From NCBI GenBank assembly GCA_023417785.1, contig JAEZEH010000053.1, positions 1 through 64,000 on the forward strand: a stretch of 64,000 bases of DNA. Reading direction: 5' to 3'. This DNA is from Bacteroidota bacterium (GTDB lineage Bacteria > Bacteroidota > Bacteroidia > Cytophagales > Cyclobacteriaceae). Of this stretch, positions 42,705-50,673 are shown piece after piece (position 1 is the first letter of the stretch; each line of letters starts with the position of its first letter). The notes beneath the pieces were generated by a model. That model had not been told where the DNA came from, did no database searches, and saw nothing but the letters and a program-made list of their open reading frames with translations. A program made the position numbers and the translations under genes.

Positions 42705-44567
42705 CTAAACCGTTTCAGGTTCAAGCTGCCATACCGCAGGTGAGCGCCACAATCCGCTCAGAAGCAGTTCACGCATGAAGATGTACTCTTTAGGTAATCT
42801 GTCGAACATGCGCTCGAATAGCTCTGCATGAGCCAGTAATTCAACCTTCCATTCTTCACGGTCGATGTCCATGATAAGCTCAAAGTCATGACGAGTGAAG
42901 CTTTCCAACCCGCGCCAGTCGATGTCGTTATAGTGAGGCATCCAACCGATAGGGCTCTCTACTGCAGAAGCTCTTCCTTTTATTCTCTGTATGATCCATT
43001 TCAGGATCCGCATATTTTCACCGAATCCAGGCCACTGGAAGTTGCCTTGGGCATCTTTTCTGAACCAGTTAACACCAAAGATTCGTGGAGGGGCGGGCAA
43101 GTTCCGACCAAACTGTAACCAATGATTGAAATAGTCCGCCATGTGGTAGCCGCAGAAGGGCAACATTGCGAAGGGATCTCTTCTCACTTTACCTACCTCG
43201 CCAAAGGCTGCGGCAGTTGTTTCGGAACCCATTGTTGAAGCAAGGTAAACTCCGAAGTTCCAGTTCATCGCCTGATACACCAGCGGCACTGTTGTGCTTC
43301 TCCTTCCACCGAAGATAAAGGCACTGATTGGCACACCGGCAGGATTTTCCCATTCGGAATCAATCACCGGATTCTGATATGCCGGCGCAGTGAATCGTGC
43401 GTTGGGGTGTGCGACCGGTTTCCCGCTTGCAGGATCCCATTTCTTGCCATTCCAACCGATAACATCTTTCGGAACTTCTTTGGTAAGGCCTTCCCACCAC
43501 ACATCACCATCAGGTGTTATGCCGACGTTGGTAAAAATGGTGTTTGCGGAAATCGTCTGAATCGCGCTTGGATTGGTTTTTTCGTTAGTGCCTGGGGCAA
43601 CTCCGAAATATCCCGCTTCCGGGTTGATGGCATGCAGAACGCCGTCTTTTCCTGGTTTGATCCACGCAATGTCATCACCGACAGTCGTGATCTTCCAGCC
43701 GTCGAAAGTCTTCGGCGGAATAAGCATCGCGAAGTTGGTTTTTCCACAAGCACTTGGGAATGCTGCTGCGAGATATGTTTTTTCTCCTTCAGGACTCTCA
43801 ACTCCCATTAACAACATGTGCTCTGCTAACCAGCCCTCTTCCTGTGCCATTACTGAGGCTATTCGAAGGGCAAAACATTTTTTCCCAAGCAGGGCGTTGC
43901 CACCGTAGCCGGATCCATAAGATACTATCGATCTTTCCTCCGGATAATGAACGATATATTTTACACTTGGATTACACGGCCACTTCACGTCTTCCTGGCC
44001 TTCCTGCAACGGTGCGCCAACTGAGTGCAAACATTTCACAAATTCACCGTCTTTACCGAGTACGTCGAGTACGCGATCACCCACGCGGGTCATTATATGC
44101 ATATTCGTAACTACATATTCGGAGTCAGTTATCTCAACGCCTATCTGTGAAATCGGTGATCCAACAGGGCCCATGCTGAACGGAATCACGTACATCGTAC
44201 GGCCGCGCATACATTTGGAGAGCAGTGGTTTCAACGTTTGCTTCATTTCCTTGGGATCCATCCAGTTGTTGGTTGGGCCCGCTCCTTCCCTTGTACGGCT
44301 GCAGATGTAGGTCCGGTCTTCTACCCTTGCAACGTCGCTTGGGTCAGAAAAGCATGCATAAGAATTCGGACGCTTTTTCTCATTCAGCTTAATAAAAGTA
44401 CCTTTCTGAACTAAGGCATTGCAAAGTTCATCATACTCTTCCTTGCTTCCGTTGCACCACCTGATCTGATCAGGCTGACAAAGGTTGGCAATTTCGTTGA
44501 CCCACTTTACCAGGTCTTTGTGTCGAGTGTAAACCCCGTTTTCAACTTCCAATTCTTGGGTTTTCAT
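42705..44567 (-). CDS. pckG: Phosphoenolpyruvate carboxykinase (GTP)
   Basis: A 620-residue GTP-type enzyme forming PEP from oxaloacetate, the entry step of gluconeogenesis. Visible are the N-terminal NLCQPDQIRWCNGSKEEYD block, RTYICSRTREGAGPTNNW, the kinase loop AAFPSACGKTNFAMLIPP, metal-binding TTVGDDIAWIKPG and the guanine-side FGVNWFRKDAQGNFQWPGFG. Full length. It is probably monocistronic; a possible LacI operator lies about 130 bases upstream. Growth on pectin yields pyruvate and triose phosphate, so co-regulation would be sensible. Confidence 0.97.
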   Translation of the reverse strand: MKTQELEVENGVYTRHKDLVKWVNEIANLCQPDQIRWCNGSKEEYDELCNALVQKGTFIKLNEKKRPNSYACFSDPSDVARVEDRTYICSRTREGAGPTNNWMDPKEMKQTLKPLLSKCMRGRTMYVIPFSMGPVGSPISQIGVEITDSEYVVTNMHIMTRVGDRVLDVLGKDGEFVKCLHSVGAPLQEGQEDVKWPCNPSVKYIVHYPEERSIVSYGSGYGGNALLGKKCFALRIASVMAQEEGWLAEHMLLMGVESPEGEKTYLAAAFPSACGKTNFAMLIPPKTFDGWKITTVGDDIAWIKPGKDGVLHAINPEAGYFGVAPGTNEKTNPSAIQTISANTIFTNVGITPDGDVWWEGLTKEVPKDVIGWNGKKWDPASGKPVAHPNARFTAPAYQNPVIDSEWENPAGVPISAFIFGGRRSTTVPLVYQAMNWNFGVYLASTMGSETTAAAFGEVGKVRRDPFAMLPFCGYHMADYFNHWLQFGRNLPAPPRIFGVNWFRKDAQGNFQWPGFGENMRILKWIIQRIKGRASAVESPIGWMPHYNDIDWRGLESFTRHDFELIMDIDREEWKVELLAHAELFERMFDRLPKEYIFMRELLLSGLWRSPAVWQLEPETV

Positions 44568-44930
44568 AACTATTTTTGTTTTTGTAGTGCGATGCTAAAG
44601 TATAGGCAACAGCCAGGTAATTAAATGATAACCATCACCCTCTCACTTAATTTTGAACGATTATTATCAGTAAAAAAACTGTGCCCTTTCACCTCAATCG
44701 GTTGCGCTGGCTTTTCAAATGGATCTTTCCGCCAACCCGCCTGGCTGCAAAACAGGCGAAACCCACCCTGACTCACTGGATGCACTCACTCTCACACGAA
44801 GTGTCAACGTTTGCTGAAACTCGTCTTTAATATCCGCATGATAAACTTCACACACATTTGATGATGACGAACACCAATCCGGACGCTTCACCATTTTAAG
44901 TTTGAATATCCTTGAAGAAAAAACTGAAAC
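44568..44930. other. Divergent promoter region between pckG and the DASS transporter, with a possible operator
   Basis: This 363-base gap contains no supported gene. At 44696-44707 is AATCGGTTGCGC, whose reverse complement GCGCAACCGATT is identical over 12 bases to part of the kduI operator (28325-28336). Its other half-site is weak (CTC instead of CGC/TGC). No TAnnTTTG element adjoins it on the pckG side, so the site is only tentative. Confidence 0.35.
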
Positions 44931-46358
44931 GTGAAAACGCCTTTAAATAACCACACCTTCCAGACGCTTCTGCTCCTTGTAATACCTGTAGCAATTCTTT
45001 TGATGCCAACTTCGGTATTTCCTATTGACGGCATCACGGAACTGCAGAAACGTGTGATCGCTTTGTTCTTTTTCGCCGCCGCTTTCTGGATTTTTGAACC
45101 GATCCCGATCTATGCGACATCCATCCTGATCATCGTTCTGGAACTTATCCTTATTTCCGATTCAAGTCTTGTATTCTTGCAAGGCGAAGGTGACGCGTTT
45201 GGGACACTTCTATCGTATCGCGAAATTATGGCGACGTTTGCATCACCCGTCATCCTCTTGTTCCTGGGTGGTTTTTTTCTCGCAGCCGCCGCTACCAAGT
45301 ACGGCCTTGATCAGAACATCGCCCGCGTAATGCTGAACAAGTTCGGTGAAGATCCTAAATGGGTGTTGCTTGGCATAATGGTTCTCACCGCAGTGTTCTC
45401 AATGTTCATGAGCAACACGGCCACAACGGCCATGATGCTTTCCATTTTGATACCGGTACTGAGAGTACTTCCGGCGAAGGATAAAGGACGAATTGGCTTT
45501 GTTATAGCCGTTCCTATTGCTGCCAACCTTGGGGGAATGGGAACACCTATAGGCACACCACCAAACGCCATCGCCCTTAAGTTTATCAGCGGCGCAGACA
45601 CCATAACGTTCGGAGAATGGATGGCCTTCGGTGTTCCTTTTGTCATTGTTATGGTCGCGCTGGCGTGGCTCATGATCATATTTATGTTCCCGACCGATCT
45701 GAAAAAAGTGAAACTTACTATTGAAGGAACATTCAGCAAAAGCTCGAAAGCGATTCTGGTTTACATTACCTTTGGAGTAACCATTGTATTGTGGTTGCTT
45801 GATTTTGTCCACGGCATGAATACCTATGCCATTGCCCTGGTACCCGTAGCGGTTTTTCTGAGTACCGGCATCATTAACAAAGAGGATCTGAAAACCATCA
45901 GCTGGGAAGTGCTTTGGCTCGTTTCAGGTGGTATCGCGCTGGGTCTCGCAATCGAAAAGACCGGGCTTGCCAGCCTGCTGATCAGCGGCATTCCATTCGA
46001 AACGCTGAATCCGTATCTTGTAATCGTTCTTGCTTCCCTGACTGGTTTCTTTATGGCGAACTTTATGTCCCACACTGCCTCCGCGAACTTGTTACTTCCC
46101 CTGCTTGCCGTTCTTGGAACATCCATTCAGGGAATCGAAGCGGTTGGTGGAACTAAGGTGATCGTTCTTTGCGCGACTTTTGCCATCTCTCTGGGTATGT
46201 CGCTGCCTATCAGCAGCCCCCCGAATGCTCTCGCGCACGCAACCGGTGAGTTCAGCACGAAACATCTGGCGAAAATCGGCTTCTCAACAGGGGTAATCGG
46301 TGTTGTACTTACTTTTGCTTTGATGATTGCACTTCACTTTCTCAACTTTTTTGTATGA
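44931..46358 (+). CDS. DASS (SLC13) family sodium-coupled anion symporter
   Basis: A 475-residue inner-membrane carrier with about 11-12 spans. It shows the two DASS sodium/substrate motifs: SNTATTAMMLSILIPVL with GMGTPIGTPPNAIAL, and the second repeat SHTASANLLLPL with LPISSPPNALAHATG. Relatives carry succinate, other dicarboxylates, citrate or sulfate. The start codon is GTG. It overlaps the downstream histidine kinase gene by 4 bases (ATGA), which ties transport to signalling. The substrate is undetermined. Confidence 0.92.
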   Translation: MKTPLNNHTFQTLLLLVIPVAILLMPTSVFPIDGITELQKRVIALFFFAAAFWIFEPIPIYATSILIIVLELILISDSSLVFLQGEGDAFGTLLSYREIMATFASPVILLFLGGFFLAAAATKYGLDQNIARVMLNKFGEDPKWVLLGIMVLTAVFSMFMSNTATTAMMLSILIPVLRVLPAKDKGRIGFVIAVPIAANLGGMGTPIGTPPNAIALKFISGADTITFGEWMAFGVPFVIVMVALAWLMIIFMFPTDLKKVKLTIEGTFSKSSKAILVYITFGVTIVLWLLDFVHGMNTYAIALVPVAVFLSTGIINKEDLKTISWEVLWLVSGGIALGLAIEKTGLASLLISGIPFETLNPYLVIVLASLTGFFMANFMSHTASANLLLPLLAVLGTSIQGIEAVGGTKVIVLCATFAISLGMSLPISSPPNALAHATGEFSTKHLAKIGFSTGVIGVVLTFALMIALHFLNFFV

Positions 46359-47695
46359 GTGATGCATATGAAACCAGTAAGGACGTTGACGGATTAAAAC
46401 GAATTTATTTTTCGGATCCGTCACGACAACTTTCACTCAACAAGGGAGACGTTCTTCTCACAGAGGGTCAGCCGAATGACCGGTTATTCCTTATCTTGGA
46501 AGGATCGCTTACGGGATATCTTAATGATCAGAATAACGAACCGTTCGAGGTATTCCGCAGCAGGGTGAACATGTTCGTCGGTGTGTATAGCTTTTTCAGC
46601 ACAGAACATGTTACTTACCTTACGCTTGTTGCTGAAGAACCAGCGCGCGTCGCATACATAGATCAATCCGCCAAGGAAGGACGTGAGGATCGGTTTGCAA
46701 CAGATTTTCTACCGGTCATTGTCCATGAACTCTATTTACGTCAGCTCCTGGCGCAACGGCTTACAAGACAGCGTCAGGCTGCGATCAAGAAACTCTATGA
46801 AAAAGACAAAATGGCAACCCTGGGGCAACTTGCCGCAGGGCTCGCTCACGAACTCAATAATGCGATAGGTGTTCTTGACAAGAACACCGAGTGGCTCACC
46901 GGCGCTGTGGGGGATTTTCTAAAAAACAAGAAACTAAAACACCTTTTCGCTAGTACTGCGGCGCAGGGCCAGTCACTCAACACAAGCACATTGCGGGAAA
47001 AGCGAAAAAAACTCGAGAAGCGATTCAATATCGAGCCGCGGATTGCCAAACAGCTCGCAAAAACAACGTTGAGCGAGGAGGAAATCCAGGAACTGCTCCG
47101 GGAAAACCGCAGAGAACTCGACGCCATAAATATAATTACTGAAGCAGGGATTGTTCTGCACGATATGAGGGTTGCAGCAACTCACGCCGCTCACGTGGTT
47201 CAATCAGTACGAGTCCTTGGCCTCAGCAACACGGGACAAACATCTGCAACCTCTATTTTCGAAACAGTGAGCAAGGCGCTTGCCTTAACTAAAACGTTGC
47301 TTCAGAACGTAACCTTGTCGATCCAGCAGGAAAGCGAAGGTAACATCCTGGCGAATCCCGGCGACCTCGTGCAGCTTTGGGTGAATCTGATTAAGAACGC
47401 CTGCGAGAGCATGCAACTGGCCAGAACGGAAAATGCTTCCCTTACCATCAGGATTGCCGAACACGACAATGGATATTATGAAGTGGTGATCTCCGACAAC
47501 GGTCCTGGTATTCCTGAGGATATTCTCACAAAAATTTTCCAGCCGAATTTCACCACCAAAGTATCTGGGCTGTCGTTCGGACTGGGCCTTGGATTGTCTA
47601 TTGTGAAAAAAATTGTGAATCATTATCGGGGTACCATCGGGGTTGAAAGCAACCCGGGGGATACCCGCTTTGTTGTAAAACTGCCTAAACAGTGA
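46355..47695 (+). CDS. Cyclic-nucleotide-binding-domain histidine kinase
   Basis: A 446-residue cytoplasmic kinase. Residues about 15-130 are a cNMP-binding-like jelly roll (GDVLLTEGQPNDRLFLILEGSLTGYL). The H-box LAAGLAHELNNAIG (His165) is followed by an unusual insertion of about 100 residues (LREKRKKLEKRFNIEPRIAKQL...) before the second dimerisation helix. The HATPase carries N-box NLIKNACESM, DNGPGIPEDI and GLGLGLSIVKKI. Co-translated with the anion symporter and followed after 4 bases by its receiver. Whether it binds a cyclic nucleotide cannot be judged: the phosphate-binding cassette is not canonical. Confidence 0.92.
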   Translation: MSDAYETSKDVDGLKRIYFSDPSRQLSLNKGDVLLTEGQPNDRLFLILEGSLTGYLNDQNNEPFEVFRSRVNMFVGVYSFFSTEHVTYLTLVAEEPARVAYIDQSAKEGREDRFATDFLPVIVHELYLRQLLAQRLTRQRQAAIKKLYEKDKMATLGQLAAGLAHELNNAIGVLDKNTEWLTGAVGDFLKNKKLKHLFASTAAQGQSLNTSTLREKRKKLEKRFNIEPRIAKQLAKTTLSEEEIQELLRENRRELDAINIITEAGIVLHDMRVAATHAAHVVQSVRVLGLSNTGQTSATSIFETVSKALALTKTLLQNVTLSIQQESEGNILANPGDLVQLWVNLIKNACESMQLARTENASLTIRIAEHDNGYYEVVISDNGPGIPEDILTKIFQPNFTTKVSGLSFGLGLGLSIVKKIVNHYRGTIGVESNPGDTRFVVKLPKQ

Positions 47696-47699
47696 ACCT

Positions 47700-48182
47700 A
47701 TGGAAAACATTAATATCATCGTCGTCGAAGACCAGCGTGAAGTCCTTCAGGCTATCGGGAAAGACCTGATCGTGCTTGAGGGAGCCTTTATGGTAGAAGA
47801 ATGTGAGTCGGCCGCCGAAGCCCGCGAGGTAATGGAGGAAATTGAGCGAAGAGGTCACCATGTGGGGCTTATCATTTCGGATCAGGTTATGCCAAACCAG
47901 ACCGGAGTTGAATTTCTTATTGAAGTGCATAACGATCGCAGGTTTACGGGCACGCGTAAGATGCTTCTTACCGGCCTGGCGACTCACCATGACACAATCG
48001 AAGCCATTAACAAGGCGTCGATCGATAAGTACATCAGTAAACCATGGAAAAAACAGGACCTCCTTGCCGCTGTCCAAAGGCTGTTAACGGAATTTATTCT
48101 CGAGAAAGGCATTGAGTACAAGCGCTACCTGGAGTTTCTGGACAAAACCATTTTGTTTGAAAAACTTCGAAAAACAACATGA
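47700..48182 (+). CDS. Response regulator receiver protein without output domain
   Basis: A 160-residue receiver (INIIVVEDQREVL; phospho-acceptor Asp61 in LIISDQVMPNQTG; Thr in LLTGLATHHD; Lys in YISKPWKKQDL). It has a C-terminal helical tail of about 35 residues (FILEKGIEYKRYLEFLDKTILFEKL) and no DNA-binding or enzymatic domain. It is the obvious partner of the preceding kinase. The KPW variant of the lysine motif is typical of receivers linked to cNMP or HD-type systems. Confidence 0.92.
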   Translation: MENINIIVVEDQREVLQAIGKDLIVLEGAFMVEECESAAEAREVMEEIERRGHHVGLIISDQVMPNQTGVEFLIEVHNDRRFTGTRKMLLTGLATHHDTIEAINKASIDKYISKPWKKQDLLAAVQRLLTEFILEKGIEYKRYLEFLDKTILFEKLRKTT

Positions 48183-48183
48183 C

Positions 48184-48915
48184 ATGAAAATTAAACCGGT
48201 CATATTACTTTTGTTTCTGCTACCGGTACTTCTACACGCCCAGACGAAAAGCGTCCAGTCCAATAATCAATACTGGCTTGGATACATGACGTCGACAAAA
48301 ATTTCTGACAAGTATTCCGTCTGGAATGATTTCCACCTTGTGCCGGAAGGCTTCGGTGTTGTGAGGACAGGTCTGACGCGGCACTTTGAGAACACCAGCG
48401 TTACCGGCGGATATGCCTTTTTATGGCTGACTCCAGGTTCAGGCAACCGTTCATTAAGCAGAATTGAACACCGCCCCTGGGGACAAATCCAGTTCAACGT
48501 ACCGGTATCAGGGAAATACTCGCTCACCCAGCGAATCCGCTACGACGCGCGGTTCAGGGAAAAGGTCGACAATGGCGAGGTGGTTGATGGATTCGGTTTT
48601 AACCACCGCGTACGGTTTCTTGTTTCGGTCAAAAGGGTACTCACAAATGATGAGACAAAAACCATAAAACCGTATGTTTCTATTTCCAATGAAGTGCTGC
48701 TGAATTTTGGTCAGGAGGTAACTTACAACACGTTCGACCAAAACCGAATCTCGGTGGCCGTAGGGCTGCAGACCCCGAAAACCCAGTATCAGCTGGGTTT
48801 CATGAACAGGTTTGTGCAAAATGGGCCCTCACGCTATACGGCGAATCATACTCTCGTGCTTTGGGTAACCCAGAAATTCGATCTGACGAAGTCTTCTGCC
48901 GGCATGGAAAAATGA
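48184..48915 (+). CDS. DUF2490 family outer-membrane beta-barrel protein
   Basis: A 243-residue protein with a signal peptide (MKIKPVILLLFLLPVLLHAQ). It contains alternating amphipathic strands (YWLGYMTSTKISDKYSVWNDF; RIEHRPWGQIQFNVPVSGKYSLTQRIRYDARF) ending in TLVLWVTQKFDL, as expected for a DUF2490 barrel. It starts one base after the receiver stop, so it belongs to the transporter-kinase-receiver operon and may provide an outer-membrane route for the same substrate. Confidence 0.85.
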   Translation: MKIKPVILLLFLLPVLLHAQTKSVQSNNQYWLGYMTSTKISDKYSVWNDFHLVPEGFGVVRTGLTRHFENTSVTGGYAFLWLTPGSGNRSLSRIEHRPWGQIQFNVPVSGKYSLTQRIRYDARFREKVDNGEVVDGFGFNHRVRFLVSVKRVLTNDETKTIKPYVSISNEVLLNFGQEVTYNTFDQNRISVAVGLQTPKTQYQLGFMNRFVQNGPSRYTANHTLVLWVTQKFDLTKSSAGMEK

Positions 48916-49015
48916 ATCCCGGTGACGATGACAACAATCATTGAAATGTCATGACTACCATTAGTTTTTAATGTTGATTAACAACGAACTTAGCGATATC
49001 TAAACGCCATTATAT

Positions 49016-49759
49016 ATGAAAACCATTCTTGTTCCTGTTGATTTTCAAAGCGCCTCGGAACGGGCCCTGCGATATGTGGAAAGCGTGTTCAACGAACAAC
49101 CCGTTGATCTCCAGCTGGTGAATGTGGTACCCGTTGACAATAAGGTTAGCGACGAGGACATCCAAAAGGCGTTTACGGAGTTTGAAGAAAAATCGATGAA
49201 GGATTTCCCCCTTCCCTACAGGTTCAGTATTATCCGGGGAAATCTGCTGGAGGAGTTACAACGCTCCATTCATTTCTACAGACCCTCGATGGTAATCATC
49301 GGAACCAGCGGGAATGAATTAACCAAGGCACTCATGAAACTTACTGACTGCCCGGTGTTGATTATTCCTGAATCGAGTCGGAAAGGCAAGATCCGCAACA
49401 TCGTTTACGCGAATGATTTTAACGCGGTAAAAGCTTCGTCGGCTTTTGAACCCCTGGCTGATCTTTCGAAGTCGTTTGATGCCAAAGTTCATATCATCCA
49501 TATCAACAAAGATGAATATACCACTCCTGATAACGCGGAGGCATCGCTGGAATATTATCTTCAGCTTATCGACCATGAGTATGCTTCGATGAAAAGCGAT
49601 GACTTTGTTGCAGCGTTGCAGGATTACGTTCACAGGCAGGACATCGATGTCCTAAGTGTACTACTCCGCGACCACGGCCAGAATAACCTGAGCTCTAGCG
49701 GCAAGCTAATTGAAGAAATCGTAAGCAAAACAGACATACCGGTTTTGAGTCTAGTTTGA
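49016..49759 (+). CDS. Universal stress protein (tandem Usp domains)
   Basis: A 247-residue cytoplasmic protein with two Usp folds (about 1-120 starting TILVPVDFQSASERAL, and about 125-247 starting RNIVYANDFNAVKASSAF). The first has the GTSGNELTKALMKLTDCPVLIIP nucleotide-side loop only in part. It is 100 bases after the DUF2490 gene on the same strand and ends at a strong terminator. Confidence 0.9.
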   Translation: MKTILVPVDFQSASERALRYVESVFNEQPVDLQLVNVVPVDNKVSDEDIQKAFTEFEEKSMKDFPLPYRFSIIRGNLLEELQRSIHFYRPSMVIIGTSGNELTKALMKLTDCPVLIIPESSRKGKIRNIVYANDFNAVKASSAFEPLADLSKSFDAKVHIIHINKDEYTTPDNAEASLEYYLQLIDHEYASMKSDDFVAALQDYVHRQDIDVLSVLLRDHGQNNLSSSGKLIEEIVSKTDIPVLSLV

Positions 49760-49778
49760 CAACGTCCGCATTCGGTGT

Positions 49779-49810
49779 AAAAAAAGTCCGCGCAGCAACG
49801 GACTTTTTTT
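49779..49810. terminator. Bidirectional Rho-independent terminator
   Basis: AAAAAAAGTCCG and CGGACTTTTTTT form a 12-bp stem around an 8-base loop, with A and T runs on both sides. It serves the Usp gene on the plus strand and the convergent outer-membrane protein gene on the minus strand, whose stop codon lies directly beside it. Confidence 0.92.
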
Positions 49811-49811
49811 G

Positions 49812-50591
49812 TTAGAAGTATTTTTCGAAGGTAACTCCATAATTCAGCAGCAGATTTTCCCTGTCGGTTATGCTGATCTTGTTATAATTGATCGCGAGTG
49901 ATAAGCTAATCCATTTGTAAAGTTTCACGGCTATCGTGGTGTTTGACCGCAGGATATAGTCTTTGCGGTCCTCGAGAGAATGTTGCACATAATCAATATG
50001 GTCGACGGTTACATTTTCTCGAAAGACATAGCGAACCTTCAACCGCAAAGAATTCCGCAGTGTCTCCTGTGCATTGGCTACTTCCGGGGCTTCCTGGCGA
50101 TCCTCCAACCGGCTGCTTTCATACAATATTCCGTCGCTAACCTGAATTACAAAGTTCTCGCGATCGATAAAATAATATCCGATACCAAGCCCTCCTTGAA
50201 AACGGTGTCTTATCGCCAGGGAAAAACTTTTTTCGTAATTGAGAAGCCCCCAGTAATAAATGGAACGACGCGCCTTGTAAACGTCAAAATCCAGGGATGA
50301 CGAGAAATCATTGTTCGTCAGCTGTTCTTGCTGCTTTCCATAAATCCATGCACTATTGGAATTCAGGGAAATGCTTTTCTTATAGAGACTAAACCGTAGC
50401 GCATTATTGAGCACATACGAAGTCTGCTCATTGGTTCTGTTCACGGTGCCGGTACTATTATGTCGTATATAATAGTTTGTCGAGTCATTGAATTGCGCAA
50501 ATGACGTTGACCCGATGGTCATTACAAACAATATGGCGATAAATATCAATTTCCGATAATATCTGGCTCGGGATGATACCATTCGTTTCAT
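49812..50591 (-). CDS. Exported DUF481-like outer-membrane protein
   Basis: A protein of about 259 residues from MKRMVSSRARYYRKL, with a long signal peptide ending TSFAQ. The mature sequence is a series of beta-barrel strands (TSYVLNNALRFSLYKKSISLNSNSAWIYG; FSLAIRHRFQGGLGIGYYFID; NTTIAVKLYKWISLSLAINYNKISI) ending in VTFEKYF with terminal Phe. This fits DUF481-type (salt-induced) outer-membrane proteins. An in-frame ATG at 50609 is an alternative start. Confidence 0.75.
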   Translation of the reverse strand: MKRMVSSRARYYRKLIFIAILFVMTIGSTSFAQFNDSTNYYIRHNSTGTVNRTNEQTSYVLNNALRFSLYKKSISLNSNSAWIYGKQQEQLTNNDFSSSLDFDVYKARRSIYYWGLLNYEKSFSLAIRHRFQGGLGIGYYFIDRENFVIQVSDGILYESSRLEDRQEAPEVANAQETLRNSLRLKVRYVFRENVTVDHIDYVQHSLEDRKDYILRSNTTIAVKLYKWISLSLAINYNKISITDRENLLLNYGVTFEKYF

Positions 50592-50673
50592 TGCAAATAA
50601 TTGGGGCATAAATAAACTACGGTTGTTATAATGGTTGATCCAAAAAATTAAAATACGCAAGGAATCTGATCAA

